From positions 1 through 44,479 of the forward strand of contig QZIR01000053.1 of the NCBI GenBank assembly GCA_003604975.1: 44,479 nucleotides of DNA, in the 5' to 3' direction. This stretch comes from Desulforudis sp. Its GTDB lineage: Bacteria; Bacillota; Desulfotomaculia; Desulfotomaculales; Desulforudaceae. The position numbers and the translations under genes were made by a program. The notes under the pieces are model-generated. The model made no database searches and was not told where the DNA came from. It saw only the letters and a list, made by a program, of their open reading frames with translations. Each line of letters starts with the position of its first letter. Positions within the stretch are counted from its first letter, which is position 1. Shown piece after piece: positions 1 through 9,594 of this stretch.

Positions 1-337
1 CCGTGGCGACCAGCGGGCCAGGGCCCGTCACGAACTCGACGCAAACATTTCCGAAGTGGCGGCCGCCGCCGCCTTTGCGGTGAAGAACCGCGGTCAGGTC
101 GTGTTCGTCTATCCGGCGGCACGGAGCATGGCCCTGGTGGCAGCCCTCATGGAAGCGCGCCTGGAACCCAAGCGTCTGCAACCGGTGTACGGCCGGCCCG
201 GCAGCCCCGAGGCTTCCCTGGTTCTGGTCGAGGCCCTGAAAAACGGCGGGGGGGAGGTGGCCCTGCTTGCACCGTTCTATACCCATACGGAGCACCATGG
301 TTCTTTTTCGCCTGCCATTCAGGCCCTCTACGAGTGA
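1..337 (+). CDS. C-terminal part of a TrmN6/YfiC-like tRNA adenine methyltransferase
   Basis: The frame is open from base 2, so the gene begins outside the window and only about 111 C-terminal residues are visible. The segment VFVYPAARSMALVAALMEA, then LEPKRLQPVYGRPGSPEASLVLVEALKNGG, matches the C-terminal part of the tRNA1(Val) (adenine-37-N6)-methyltransferase family in layout: a helix, an EPKR(L) turn, a strand with PG.P...LVLVE, then a short tail. These enzymes N6-methylate A37 of tRNA using SAM. The SAM-binding motif and NPPY motif lie upstream and cannot be checked. It is followed after six bases by comM in the same direction, so the two are probably co-transcribed. A related methyltransferase is the main alternative. 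Confidence 0.6.
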   Translation, partial: RGDQRARARHELDANISEVAAAAAFAVKNRGQVVFVYPAARSMALVAALMEARLEPKRLQPVYGRPGSPEASLVLVEALKNGGGEVALLAPFYTHTEHHGSFSPAIQALYE

Positions 338-343
338 GCTCTC

Positions 344-1396
344 ATGCTGGCCAAGGTCCTGAGCACGGCGGTCATCGGCGTTGACGGCTACCTGGTCCGG
401 GTCGAGGTGGACCTGGCCATGGGGCTGCCCGCCTTTTCCACCGTCGGCCTTGCCGAGGGCGCGGTCCGGGAGAGCAAGGACCGGGTCAGGTCGGCGATCA
501 AGAACAGCGGCTACGAGTTCCCGGCCCAGCGGATCACCGTCAACCTGGCGCCGGCCTCGGTGAAGAAGGAGGGGGCCGGCTATGATCTGCCCATGGCCCT
601 GGGCATCCTGGCCGCCACCGCCACCCTCAAGGCCCCGGACCTGGAGCGCACCGGCGCCATCGGCGAGCTGTCCCTGGACGGCGCGGTGCGGCCGGTGCCG
701 GGCATCCTGCCGATGATCCTCGCCGCCCGCGAATACGGTATCGGCCGCTTTCTGGTACCCGCCGCCAATGCACGGGAAGCGGCGGTGATCCGGGGCATCG
801 ATATCATCCCGGTGCGCCGTCTGCACGAGGCGGTGGAGTGTCTCGCTGGGCTCACGCATCTTGAACCGGCGGTCACCGACATCGAGGCAATTTTCCACGA
901 CCATTGCCGCTATCCAGTGGATTTTGCCGAGGTCCGTGGCCAGGAGTCGGCCAAGCGGGCCATGGAGATCGCCGCGGCCGGCGGCCACAATCTCCTGCTT
1001 TCCGGTGTTCCCGGCAGCGGCAAGACAATGATGGCCCGCCGCCTGCCCACCATCCTGCCCGGCCTGAGTCTGGAGGAAGCCATCGAGACCACCAAGGTCT
1101 ATTCCACCGCCGGCATGCTGCCGAGCGAGACGCCTCTTCTGGTGATCCGGCCTTTCCGCTCCCCGCACCACACCATCTCCGATGCCGGCCTGATCGGCGG
1201 CGGCCACATCCCCAGGCCCGGCGAGGTATCCCTGGCCCACAACGGCGTACTTTTTCTCGACGAGCTGCCCGAGTTCCGCAAAAACGTCCTGGAGGTGATG
1301 CGCCAGCCCCTGGAGGACGGGGTGGTGACCATCTCCCGCGCCGCGACCAGTCTGCGCTTTCCCGCCCGTTTCATGCTGGTGGCGGCGATGAACCCC
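344..1396 (+). pseudogene. comM: comM, 5' part, interrupted by the element
   Basis: This encodes the first 351 residues of a ComM/YifB Mg-chelatase-like AAA+ protein, a helicase that helps integrate incoming DNA during natural transformation. The N-terminal S5-like fold starts with [18 protein letters not shown]. The Walker A motif GVPGSGKT is at about residues 221-228 and Walker [10 protein letters not shown] at about 302-310. Translation stops at a TGA (1397-1399) created by the insertion, directly after AAMNP, where the family continues CPCGYFGD. Joining base 1396 to base 38523 restores that motif and a 511-residue protein, so the split is clean and potentially reversible. As it stands, the sensor-2 part and C-terminal domain are missing. 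Confidence 0.95.
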
Positions 1397-2880
1397 TGAC
1401 CATTCGTTGCCCTGTTATCATCATTTAAAAAAAAAGGTAGATAGTGCAGATTGACGGCCACTTCGTCTTTGTGGATGATGATGCTTTCTGTGATGGTTTC
1501 CACGATCTGACTTTGTTCGTCCCGTGACAGGATTGACCAGCGGGAATGAAGGTCGCGGGTTTCGGACAAGATTTGTTCGGAGGACAGGTTTTGGATCTTG
1601 AGGAAATCGATCTCGCTCTGGAGCTTTGGCAGCTGGTTTTCCAGCTGCGTGAAGCGTTCTTCAAGAGGCTTGTGCTTCCTTCCGAACCCTTCCTTGGAAA
1701 TCTGCCCGTCCATATAGAGATCGTAGAGCTTGTCCATCTCGCGGGCTAGATCGGTCTTTTCTTTCTTCAGAACCTCCAGTTGCTGAGTCTTTTCCTGGAT
1801 TGCATCATCGGCTTGGTGGATGTAGGTGGCCAGGTTTTCCTCGGAAATCAGGAAATCTTTGAGCTGTTCTTGGTAGATGGCCTCCAGGTCTTCTGCCGGA
1901 ATTTTGTTGCGGCACTTAAGACATGTGTATTTCTTGCTGTTGGAAGGGACATACATCTTCCCGCCGCAGTGGCAGAAGGTGAGACCGGCGAAAAGGTGAG
2001 TGGCCGTTTTTCTCGCTATTCTTTTGCCTGATTCTTTTTGAGCTGCCAGAATGGCGTTGCATTTTTCCCACAACTCCTCGGAAACTATCGGCTCGATGCT
2101 GGAATAGACCCATTGATCTTCAGGTTTGAATTTCCAGTGCTTGTTGTCGCCGGTGCTTTTGGTGTAATTGGCCCGGCGCAGCCCTTTGGCAATGGGATCG
2201 GTAAGGAGCCTTTCCACGGTAGTATCGGAGAATTCCGATCCGCTCCGTGTCCTAAATCCTCTTTGGTTCAAGAGTCTGGCCACGGTCTTCTTGCGCTTGT
2301 GTTCCAGAAACAGCTCAAACATAAGCTTGCGGATGGGAGACTCGTCAGGATTCACGATTAGACTTTTTCCTTCCCATTGGTAGCCGAAAGGGGCAGCTCC
2401 TCCGAGAGGCTTTCCCAGTTGCGCCCGGATCGGTACTGAAGCGGCAACTCGTTCGCTGATCTCTTCCCGCTCCCATTGGGCCATGGCGGCAATCATCGTG
2501 TAAAATAGCCGTCCGGCCGGGGTGGTGGTGTCGATGGCTTCCTGAAGTGAGATGAGGCCAGCCTCCGAAGAACGGAAAATATCCGCAATGTCCAGAAGTT
2601 CGCGGGTATTCCGTGCAATACGCGCGAGCTTCGAGAAGATGAGTCCCGAGATATGCCCGGACTGGATGTCCGCAATCATTCGTTTGGCTTCGGGATGTTC
2701 CAGGACGGATTTACCGCTCACTCCTGAAAGGTTGTAGTGCTCGACCACTTTCCAGTTCTTGGACTGGGCATAATAGCGGGCTCGTTGTTCATGATGTTCC
2801 GGGCTTTCGCCCCTGGCCTGGTCTTCGGTGGATACCCGAACCCAGATACCGACACGCTTGCATCTTTTTGATTCTTCCAT
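1099..2880 (-). CDS. large serine recombinase (integrase); C-terminal tail switched by integration
   Basis: This is the enzyme expected to integrate and excise the element. Numbering from ATG 2880, which has GGAGAG upstream (the frame also opens at GTG 2892): RVSTEDQ carries the nucleophile Ser17, [17 protein letters not shown] and [13 protein letters not shown] complete the resolvase domain (to about 150). A recombinase domain with [14 protein letters not shown] follows. A zinc ribbon has Cys303, Cys305, Cys320 and Cys323, and a coiled coil spans about 360-445. Element-coded sequence ends at residue 494. Residues 495-593 are translated from the antisense strand of comM, with no homology expected. 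In the excised circle the same frame continues for 146 codons into the HTH frame at 38084-38524. The gene is downstream of, and co-oriented with, the VirD4-like genes. Confidence 0.93.
   Translation of the reverse strand: MEESKRCKRVGIWVRVSTEDQARGESPEHHEQRARYYAQSKNWKVVEHYNLSGVSGKSVLEHPEAKRMIADIQSGHISGLIFSKLARIARNTRELLDIADIFRSSEAGLISLQEAIDTTTPAGRLFYTMIAAMAQWEREEISERVAASVPIRAQLGKPLGGAAPFGYQWEGKSLIVNPDESPIRKLMFELFLEHKRKKTVARLLNQRGFRTRSGSEFSDTTVERLLTDPIAKGLRRANYTKSTGDNKHWKFKPEDQWVYSSIEPIVSEELWEKCNAILAAQKESGKRIARKTATHLFAGLTFCHCGGKMYVPSNSKKYTCLKCRNKIPAEDLEAIYQEQLKDFLISEENLATYIHQADDAIQEKTQQLEVLKKEKTDLAREMDKLYDLYMDGQISKEGFGRKHKPLEERFTQLENQLPKLQSEIDFLKIQNLSSEQILSETRDLHSRWSILSRDEQSQIVETITESIIIHKDEVAVNLHYLPFFLNDDNRATNGQGFIAATSMKRAGKRRLVAAREMVTTPSSRGWRITSRTFLRNSGSSSRKSTPLWARDTSPGLGMWPPPIRPASEMVWCGERKGRITRRGVSLGSMPAVE
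1384..1411 (+). other. attL: comM/element junction
   Basis: comM sequence GCGATGAACCCC is followed by the TG core (1397-1398) and then element sequence ACCATTCGTTGCC. Together with attR this gives attB as GATGAACCCC-TG-TCCGTGCGG and attP as GGCAATGAAACTA-TG-ACCATTCGTTGCC. The attP arms are inverted (GGCAATGAA versus TTCGTTGCC, one mismatch), which supports the placement of the core at the centre. Confidence 0.88.
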
Positions 2881-2983
2881 GTTTCTCTCCACTGAATTGT
2901 TAAGGTGCCGGTAAAACCGCTTCCCCAGCTATCAGTTGGAATTGTATTTTCATTGGTCAGCCTTGGATAGGCGTCATTCTTTG

Positions 2984-5900
2984 TCAGTTTTTCATCTTTT
3001 TCATGGAGTTGACGATAAGTTTGGCGATTGCATCTTGTCGTTGCTTCTGCTGGGCGCGTTCGCTTTCCGTGTAATTTACTCTCACCTTGTAGCCTCGGAT
3101 GGTTTTTTGCTGTTCCCTTTTCGGCGATTGCCTTTCATCAAGAAACACGATTAGCTCTTCCGGCGTAAAGTAGCAGATTTTTTCTTGCATGGCCGTATCC
3201 AATGCTTCAATCGCCAGTTGACGGATTTTGTTGAGCTGGGATTTTTCATGGGAAAGGACCAGGACCATTTCATATCCGGCCGCCAAACATTTCTGGATAT
3301 TTTCCAGTTCATGGGATGGAGAGGTAGTGACGGTGATCTCGCAAGCGATTTTTTCTTTTTCCTTCTGCAATGAAACATCCACTATTCCCGTGCCACCCAA
3401 GACACTCTCTTCGATTGCTGCCTTGTATCCGCGCTCTTCCGCCAGCCGCTTTATGAGCTGTTGAAGGTATCTGTGCTGAACTCCGCCGCGCCCGGAAACA
3501 GGTTGATCCGGAAGGACTGGCTTTTTCTTTCCGGCACTCTTTTTCGTCGGTTCTTCTTGTGAGGATTGTTCGGCGCTGACCGTTGGTATTTTGGGCTCGG
3601 GGTCTCTTTCGGATTCTTGTGCCTTGTCGAGGGCCTGGGTCGGATTTTCCGCTTCCAGCTTTTCAATCACTTCCTTTTTGGGAGTTCCGTATCTCTCCCT
3701 GGAGCGGGATATAATCGCCAAGCGGGCTTCGGCATCTTCGCTTTTTTCCGGCAGCGAAAAAGTCTTCAGGTTGAAATCGTATTCCGCCTGTTCGATTCTT
3801 CCTATCGCTTGGCCAATAGCCAGGCTTTGCAGGTCTTTGGCATCGAAGAGCGAGAAACCGCTTGCCAGTTTTGCGGCGTCATGATCTCCCATGCGGAAAC
3901 AAATGCGCGTATATGGATTGGAAAGGACCGAACTGGCCACCTCGCGATCCTTCGATTCCAATTGTCGCAGTTCCTGGTGGGCCAGAATGAGTCCCAGCCC
4001 GTATTTCCTGGCTCCGGAAAGGATAGCTTCCATTGAGGGGGTAATGAAGTTCTGGAACTCATCGAGGTAAAGGTAAAAGGGTTGCCTTTTTTCTTTCTGG
4101 ATGGCTTGCCGGCTGAGCGCCAATTGGTGGAATTTGGCCACGATGAGAGCGCCCAGGAGATAGGAATTTTCTTCGCCGATGCCGCCATGTGACAGCTTGG
4201 CCAGGAAAATTTTTCTTTCATTCATGATCTGGCCGAAGTCGATCCGGTTCTGTTTCTGCGAGACCATATAGCGGATGAGCTTCGGTCGGAGAAAAGTATC
4301 CAGGCGGGTCAGAACCGGCCCTTGAGGCTTGCCAGAAAGAAGCGGGAACTCTTTCTCCCAGTAGTAAACAATCTCCGGGTCTTGGACAGTTTTCAGGAAT
4401 TTCCGACGGAAATCGGGCTCGATCAAGAACCGCCGGAGTGTCATGAGGGTGCCGCCTTCGCTGCTTTCGAGCATTGCCAATATTCCATTGGCCAGAACTG
4501 AATTCATCTGGTCGCCCCAACTACTGGAAAGGCGGCGGAAGACCCCGACCAGATCCGAAGCCAAGAGAGTCTTTTCAGTTTCCGAGTGAGCCCCGAAGAT
4601 ATTGAAGCCGATGGGATATTCTTCGTCAGCCGGATCAAAGAGGATTACATCATCAATGCGCTCCTTCGGGACAAATTCCAGGATTTGGTCTATCAAGTCG
4701 CCATGCGGGTCTAGGACCGCGATTCCTTGCCCGTTACGAACGTCCTGGATGATCAGGTTAAGAAGCAGGGTGGACTTGCCGGTGCCCGAAGCGCCGACAA
4801 TATACATATGCCGCAGCCGCTGTTCAGTGTCCAGGGTGACAAGTTTTGCCCGGCCGTGATGCGTGTTTTCTCCGAGAATGAGTTGATGATTTTCTGAGAG
4901 AGTCGGAGCTTCCTTGGTCTTCTTCGCGTTGCGCAAGAATTTTGCGTTCCTGACCGATGAAGACGGGAAGTGGACGAAATTGACCAATTCGTCCAGATTA
5001 AGGATGATGCCGCTCCGGTTGGTTAGTCGGTCGGCCACATTCTGGGCGTGTATTTCATCCGGATAGTCCTCATTGTGAAGCGGAATGAGGCTATTGCTTC
5101 CGGGCGAATTGAACTGGACCAAGGCCCCGCCCAGGCTTTTGACGATGGAATTGGCCCGATGCTGCGAAGGGCTTTTGGCACCGATCCTGACCACCGCCCC
5201 GTAGAGCGGTTTTTCAACCTTGGCTTTGACGCTTTTTGCCAGTTCGGGGGCGTCAGCCAGAAACGGCTTGCCATTCCAGTCTACTGCCGCGAACTGAAGG
5301 CTTTCCGCCCAGGGGCAGCGTACCGGCAAGAAAAGAACCTGGAAGATGGCGATATCGCTTTCCTGACACAGAGCCAAGGCCCCGATGATCCCGATGAGCG
5401 GATCAACGTCAAAACGGTCTGTCCGTTCCAGGGGGAGCATGGATTCCTGGTCCAGGCCGAAATCAAAGACGGCTGCCTGGTCGTTGTGAGGGTCTTCCCA
5501 AAGGGCGGAGAAAATCCCTTTCTCTTCGGTAATCACCGCTTCCGGAACGTAGGCCTCAAGTTGCGTCAGGATGCCTTGACGGTCGCATTTCCGGACCGCC
5601 AGCTGAATCCAAATTTGATCGGCACTGGCAATGATTTCAAAACAGATCGGGAAACGTGAATAGCTCAAGGATTGCAGAAACTGGTCGGCAAGACGCTTTT
5701 TGCATTCATACGATGGTGGAAGGATGATCTGCAGTTCGCATATTTCACCCTCCGGAACATAAAGATCGAGGGGTTCTTCATCCTCTTCGTCGAAATATTC
5801 TGAAGGGCAGGGCGCTTTCTCAGTCTTTGGCGAGAAAGTATTTTTTACAGCATCTGCCAGGGAACTGAGAAAAGTGGGTTTCCGGGTATCGTCTATGACC

Positions 5901-6073
5901 TCGGCCGGCGGAAGGAAATGGCCGTAGAAGGGTTTGAATGGAGGTTCAGGAGAGACAGGGTATGGCCAGGTCAGATACCCGCGGGTCCGGTATTCCCAAT
6001 CGTAAAAGCGCTTGGTGAGAATAGCAATCTGGCTTTGCCCGATCTGGCCATATGGGACGAGTGAATCATGCAT
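2984..6073 (-). CDS. VirD4/TraG-type ATPase with C-terminal nuclease-like domain
   Basis: This 1029-residue protein has an N-terminal region of about 390 residues found in element-borne coupling-type ATPases. The motor follows: Walker A GASGTGKST at about 427-435, FLDPHG-like strand VLDPHGD at about 453, and Walker B LYLDEFQNF at about 668-676. FDAKDLQSLAIGQAIGRI is typical of the TraD/VirD4-HerA group. After a Lys/Pro/Gln-rich linker (about 800-865), the C-terminus has GGTGIVDVSL (about 893-902) and KIACEITVTT (about 908-917), a D...E spacing like a PD-(D/E)XK nuclease fold, with Thr in place of the usual Lys. The probable role is DNA pumping during transfer or segregation. No other secretion genes are nearby. 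It lies 15 bases downstream of the 167-residue gene. Confidence 0.8.
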   Translation of the reverse strand: MHDSLVPYGQIGQSQIAILTKRFYDWEYRTRGYLTWPYPVSPEPPFKPFYGHFLPPAEVIDDTRKPTFLSSLADAVKNTFSPKTEKAPCPSEYFDEEDEEPLDLYVPEGEICELQIILPPSYECKKRLADQFLQSLSYSRFPICFEIIASADQIWIQLAVRKCDRQGILTQLEAYVPEAVITEEKGIFSALWEDPHNDQAAVFDFGLDQESMLPLERTDRFDVDPLIGIIGALALCQESDIAIFQVLFLPVRCPWAESLQFAAVDWNGKPFLADAPELAKSVKAKVEKPLYGAVVRIGAKSPSQHRANSIVKSLGGALVQFNSPGSNSLIPLHNEDYPDEIHAQNVADRLTNRSGIILNLDELVNFVHFPSSSVRNAKFLRNAKKTKEAPTLSENHQLILGENTHHGRAKLVTLDTEQRLRHMYIVGASGTGKSTLLLNLIIQDVRNGQGIAVLDPHGDLIDQILEFVPKERIDDVILFDPADEEYPIGFNIFGAHSETEKTLLASDLVGVFRRLSSSWGDQMNSVLANGILAMLESSEGGTLMTLRRFLIEPDFRRKFLKTVQDPEIVYYWEKEFPLLSGKPQGPVLTRLDTFLRPKLIRYMVSQKQNRIDFGQIMNERKIFLAKLSHGGIGEENSYLLGALIVAKFHQLALSRQAIQKEKRQPFYLYLDEFQNFITPSMEAILSGARKYGLGLILAHQELRQLESKDREVASSVLSNPYTRICFRMGDHDAAKLASGFSLFDAKDLQSLAIGQAIGRIEQAEYDFNLKTFSLPEKSEDAEARLAIISRSRERYGTPKKEVIEKLEAENPTQALDKAQESERDPEPKIPTVSAEQSSQEEPTKKSAGKKKPVLPDQPVSGRGGVQHRYLQQLIKRLAEERGYKAAIEESVLGGTGIVDVSLQKEKEKIACEITVTTSPSHELENIQKCLAAGYEMVLVLSHEKSQLNKIRQLAIEALDTAMQEKICYFTPEELIVFLDERQSPKREQQKTIRGYKVRVNYTESERAQQKQRQDAIAKLIVNSMKKMKN

Positions 6074-6088
6074 GTCTTGAGGTCAGAC

Positions 6089-6592
6089 CTAGAGATTAAA
6101 AAAATCTCGCATCTTGGGCTTCCTGTCTGCCTCTGAGAGGGCCTTGAGGCCATTAGTATGGGTCAGACTATCTACCACCTCCAAAACGGCGCTATGGACC
6201 AGAGATTGGAACATGATGGCGGTATCGACGTTGTAGTAGGTGGTGGGGCGGAACCATTTTTCCATAATAGGGCCGACAAACGGAATCATCAGCATGAATT
6301 GCCAAAAAACGGATGGGAGTTCGCCCAGCCACCAGGAAATGAAAAACCCGTTGCCGAAAGGTGCTCCGCAAATATCAAAGGCATGTTTTTTTCTGAGAAC
6401 CCGCAAATATTCACGCTTGGCAGAAAGGATTCCGCCTTCTTTCCAATCGACTCGGGAACGCCTGGTGTCGGGAACCAACTTTGTTTCGATGGCGCGTTCC
6501 ACCGAAGCAAAAAAATCCTTTGGAGAAACTGCCAGACCTTCAATTAGCGTGTTCCAGTGGGAAATAACCATGGTTGCGGGTGCTTTGGGCAT
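6089..6592 (-). CDS. conserved-looking element protein of unknown function
   Basis: This encodes 167 residues, starting at ATG 6592 behind AAGGAG. I do not recognise a named family. It has a mixed N-terminal half rich in Lys/Arg (KREYLRVLRKKHAF) and one hydrophobic stretch, FWQFMLMIPFVGPIMEKWF at about 97-115, that could be a single membrane segment or a buried helix. It sits between the two VirD4-like ATPase genes on the same strand, with gaps of 111 and 15 bases, so it is probably in the same transcript and acts in the same process. A membrane-anchoring partner of the ATPases is a reasonable guess only. Confidence 0.75.
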   Translation of the reverse strand: MPKAPATMVISHWNTLIEGLAVSPKDFFASVERAIETKLVPDTRRSRVDWKEGGILSAKREYLRVLRKKHAFDICGAPFGNGFFISWWLGELPSVFWQFMLMIPFVGPIMEKWFRPTTYYNVDTAIMFQSLVHSAVLEVVDSLTHTNGLKALSEADRKPKMRDFFNL

Positions 6593-6703
6593 AAGGCGTC
6601 TCCTTTTTGAAAGGTTAAGAAGAACAATATGGACTGGATAGCAGCTGAATTGTTGCAGAATATACCGGGCAACTCAAGGAAAAAATTGCGGATTATTATT
6701 TTT

Positions 6704-7870
6704 CTATTCTTGGGTAGGCGGGAAGGTTGTGGCACTGAAAGGCAGGGAGGGTTTCCCGTCGATCATCAGTTTCAGGTATATATGGTAATTGGGAAGAGCC
6801 ATGAGGTCGCGGGCTGTGAAGACTCCTTGGAATTCCTTCTCAAGGGAGGTGGCGTCGTAAGCTCCCAGGCGGAAGCTGATGAGCGTTCCAAAGTTCCCGA
6901 TCACGGCATTCCGGATTTTTTCGTCCAGCTGGTGGAGATATTGGTGGGCGAGGATCATACCGACCTGGTATTTCCTAAGTTCCGAGGCCATGTTTACAAG
7001 AGAAAGGGTCGTGAAGGATTGGAACTCGTCAGCATAAAGGAAGAAATCTCGTCTTTCGTTCTCTGGGATATCCGAACGGCTGAAGGCGGCGAGTCCAAAG
7101 GAAGTCATGAGGAGGCCGCCCAGAAGAAGCGAGGCGTCTTCCCCCAGCTTTCCTTTGGATAGGTTGATGATGAGGACCTGGCCTTGATCCATGATTCTGC
7201 GGAGGCTCAAGTTCTCTTTCGGCTCGGTGAGAGCTTGCCGGAGGATAGGGTTGGCAAGGAAGGCTCCGATCTTGTTCTGGATAGGCGCGATGGCTTCGGC
7301 GCGCATCCGGTAGGAATATTTAGCGTATTCCTGAGTCCAGAATTTATTTACTTGCTCATTTTTTACATTTTTTAGAGCCTGTTGCCGGTATGTTGGGCTA
7401 TTGAGCAGATGAAGGATATCGGCAAGGGTGGCTTGGGGTTGGTCAAGCAGGGTGAGCAGGCAATTGCGGAAAATATGTTCCATTCGTACGCCCCAGGCTT
7501 CGTCCCATTGCTTTTTAAAGATTTCGAGGATTCCGGAGGCAAGAAGCGGGCGGCGCTTAGGTGTAACATGACGGATCGGATTATATCCAAGCCCTTGAGG
7601 GTTTTCTGAGACATCCCAATAGATTATTCTTGATTTGTTTTTGATAGCCGCGAAGATTTTTTTTGAGGAATCGCCGTGAGGATCGAGGAAAGTTAAGCCT
7701 CGGTTGGAGGAAATGTCCTGCAGTATTAGGTTTTCGAGGAGAGTGGATTTTCCGGTGCCGGTTTTGCCGATTATGTAAATATGGGAAAATCTATCCTTGT
7801 TTTTGATGTGGAAGGGTTTTTCTATTCCTCGAAAATTGGTTTTTCCGATGAGGCATGATTGTTTTTGCAT
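6704..7870 (-). CDS. short VirD4/TraD-type ATPase
   Basis: This 388-residue protein consists almost entirely of the motor domain. GKTGTGKST is at residues 35-43, FLDPHGD at about 61-67 and Walker B FLYADEFQSF at about 277-286, with the closing TARDLMALPNYHIYLKLMIDGK. It lacks both the N-terminal domain and the C-terminal nuclease-like tail of the ATPase at 2984-6073, so it is a second, reduced member of the same family. The start ATG 7870 follows GAGGT. Two such motors without visible VirB4, relaxase or pilus genes is unusual. They may form a mixed ring, or one may be the DNA-transfer motor and the other a partitioning or packaging-type pump. Confidence 0.82.
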   Translation of the reverse strand: MQKQSCLIGKTNFRGIEKPFHIKNKDRFSHIYIIGKTGTGKSTLLENLILQDISSNRGLTFLDPHGDSSKKIFAAIKNKSRIIYWDVSENPQGLGYNPIRHVTPKRRPLLASGILEIFKKQWDEAWGVRMEHIFRNCLLTLLDQPQATLADILHLLNSPTYRQQALKNVKNEQVNKFWTQEYAKYSYRMRAEAIAPIQNKIGAFLANPILRQALTEPKENLSLRRIMDQGQVLIINLSKGKLGEDASLLLGGLLMTSFGLAAFSRSDIPENERRDFFLYADEFQSFTTLSLVNMASELRKYQVGMILAHQYLHQLDEKIRNAVIGNFGTLISFRLGAYDATSLEKEFQGVFTARDLMALPNYHIYLKLMIDGKPSLPFSATTFPPTQE

Positions 7871-8205
7871 ACCTCAATGATAATCGGGTGAAAGCGGAAG
7901 CAAAAGGCTGGTAATCCTACATTATTGTGGAAGAGACCAATGTGTTTTTTATTATCATTTTTTCGGTAATAAAAAAAATTTAACAACTACACTAAATTTT
8001 TCAAGTTATTGAATGAACTGTTCGGAAAGTAACGTAGATCTCTCCGAACAATTCATGAATCCAGCCAAATAGATGTGGCCTAGTGTATCTGCTGTTATTT
8101 AGTGTATGCATTCGTAGAAAAGTTTATTAAGAGGGATCAGTTATTAGAGTGTCCCAGAAAACGACTATTTCGTAAGCGAAAATATATTTAATCAATTTTT
8201 TAATT
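7871..8205. repeat. gene-free spacer with a 14-bp inverted repeat
   Basis: No gene is supported in this 335-base AT-rich spacer. It contains an inverted repeat: ATGAACTGTTCGGA at 8013-8026 and TCCGAACAATTCAT at 8043-8056, one mismatch, 16-base loop. No T-run follows on either strand, so a protein-binding site or structured RNA is more likely than an intrinsic terminator. It separates the transfer-type genes from the Ppx/Hsp70 group. Confidence 0.6.
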
Positions 8206-9321
8206 TTAAAAGGGGACCCCGAACTTGTATTTTGCGACGTAAGCCCCATAGCGTAGTCCGTAAGCTGCATAACGAACCTCTGTTATGCCAAATTTTTTTA
8301 AGATAAAAAAGTAAACCGGTAAACCATATAAGCGGACAAGTAAATCATTTAATCTTTTTCCACCTATTGAACTTTCATCTTGTATCAGTCCGTATAATGT
8401 GCGAACTTGTTGTGTAGATTGTTCAAGTTCTGAGCAGCTTATTTTCAGGCGACTCATCAGGTCATCAACCGAAAATAACTGATTATGCGCATTATAAGTA
8501 CTCCCACGAGCACACTTTTGAATAGCTGTTCCCATTGCGTAGGCAAATATCCGAGACTGCTTAAGTTCTGGATATCCTTTCCATGAATCGATTCTTTTCT
8601 GAATAAGCTTAATGATACGCTCATTCTGTGTTGAAATACGTCTTAAGTTTTTATTGGGATCAACCCAACCATCTGGTCCAAGACGAAAAAATTCCTCCCG
8701 AAGGGCTGTGGTTCCCAAACTATCGATTGAGTGCACGTTTCCTTTAAATTTATTTGGATATAGGTAGGAGATTTCAGTCGATCCTCCCCCTTGGTCGATG
8801 AGAAGCAGTGCGTCATTTTCCCCAATCGTCACATTGTGTGTTTCATTCTGCGTTGATTTGAAGGTGTGGCCGATTGCGAAAAGGGAAAACTGTGCCTCTT
8901 GAGCTTCAGGGATTACGTAAACCGCAATTCCTGTTTCATTCTTAATGTAATCTATAACTTCCTCTCGGTTCTCAAGCCAGCGAAAGACAGCGGTTCCAAA
9001 AGCCGAAACGTCTTCGATTAGAATCCCTGATCTATGAAGAATATCTAAGTAAGTCGAAATGAATGCAATTATATCTCTGAGTGCTCTACTCTGTTTTATC
9101 CTCAACTTTTGATCAAATTTGCCAACATCTGCTCCCAGTTCGAACACCTGGCCATCGTTAAAAAAAGTCCGGCCGTCCCAGTAATCCGGGACCTTTTTGG
9201 GAGCCACAAGGACACGAACTGCTCTTGTTCCAATGTCGAAGAGAGCTACTTTTTCATCTTGATTGTCCCTTAAATAATCGTAGAGCCTACGAAGGTTTCT
9301 TTCCTTATTTTCCCATCTCAT
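8206..9321 (-). CDS. Ppx/GppA-like ASKHA phosphatase
   Basis: This 371-residue protein has the exopolyphosphatase/pppGpp-phosphatase fold. The first phosphate loop is ALFDIGTRAVRVLV (about 26-39). AFGTAVFRWLENREEVIDYI with GIAVYVIPEAQEAQFS (about 107-146) matches the family block aTxAxRxAxN...tGixvxviSgxeEA. The second phosphate loop is LLLIDQGGGSTEISYL (about 172-187). Ppx/GppA enzymes hydrolyse polyphosphate or pppGpp. The C-terminal HD-type domain of longer Ppx proteins is absent. ATG 9321 has AAAGGA upstream. It lies 273 bases downstream of the nucleoside-phosphorylase gene on the same strand, so it may belong to that system as a nucleotide-processing arm or be an independent neighbour. 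Confidence 0.8.
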   Translation of the reverse strand: MRWENKERNLRRLYDYLRDNQDEKVALFDIGTRAVRVLVAPKKVPDYWDGRTFFNDGQVFELGADVGKFDQKLRIKQSRALRDIIAFISTYLDILHRSGILIEDVSAFGTAVFRWLENREEVIDYIKNETGIAVYVIPEAQEAQFSLFAIGHTFKSTQNETHNVTIGENDALLLIDQGGGSTEISYLYPNKFKGNVHSIDSLGTTALREEFFRLGPDGWVDPNKNLRRISTQNERIIKLIQKRIDSWKGYPELKQSRIFAYAMGTAIQKCARGSTYNAHNQLFSVDDLMSRLKISCSELEQSTQQVRTLYGLIQDESSIGGKRLNDLLVRLYGLPVYFFILKKFGITEVRYAAYGLRYGAYVAKYKFGVPF

Positions 9322-9594
9322 AATATATTCCTTTATTACTAGGATAGATTCTCAACGTTAAAAACGCTGATCAATAAGCTAGTTTTTGTTGTAATTAACA
9401 AATTAAGTAAATGTTACAATTAGTGTTAAATATTCTTCTTTTCACAGTGATTTTTCTTTTTCGATATGAAAAATAAACTTCAATGGGTACAGTATAAATT
9501 AATACTATCATTAAATTCTTTGTAGGTAAACAAGCACAATTGCCATTAGACAACAACACATTGAAATTAAATTAGCATTACCTTTTTATCATTT

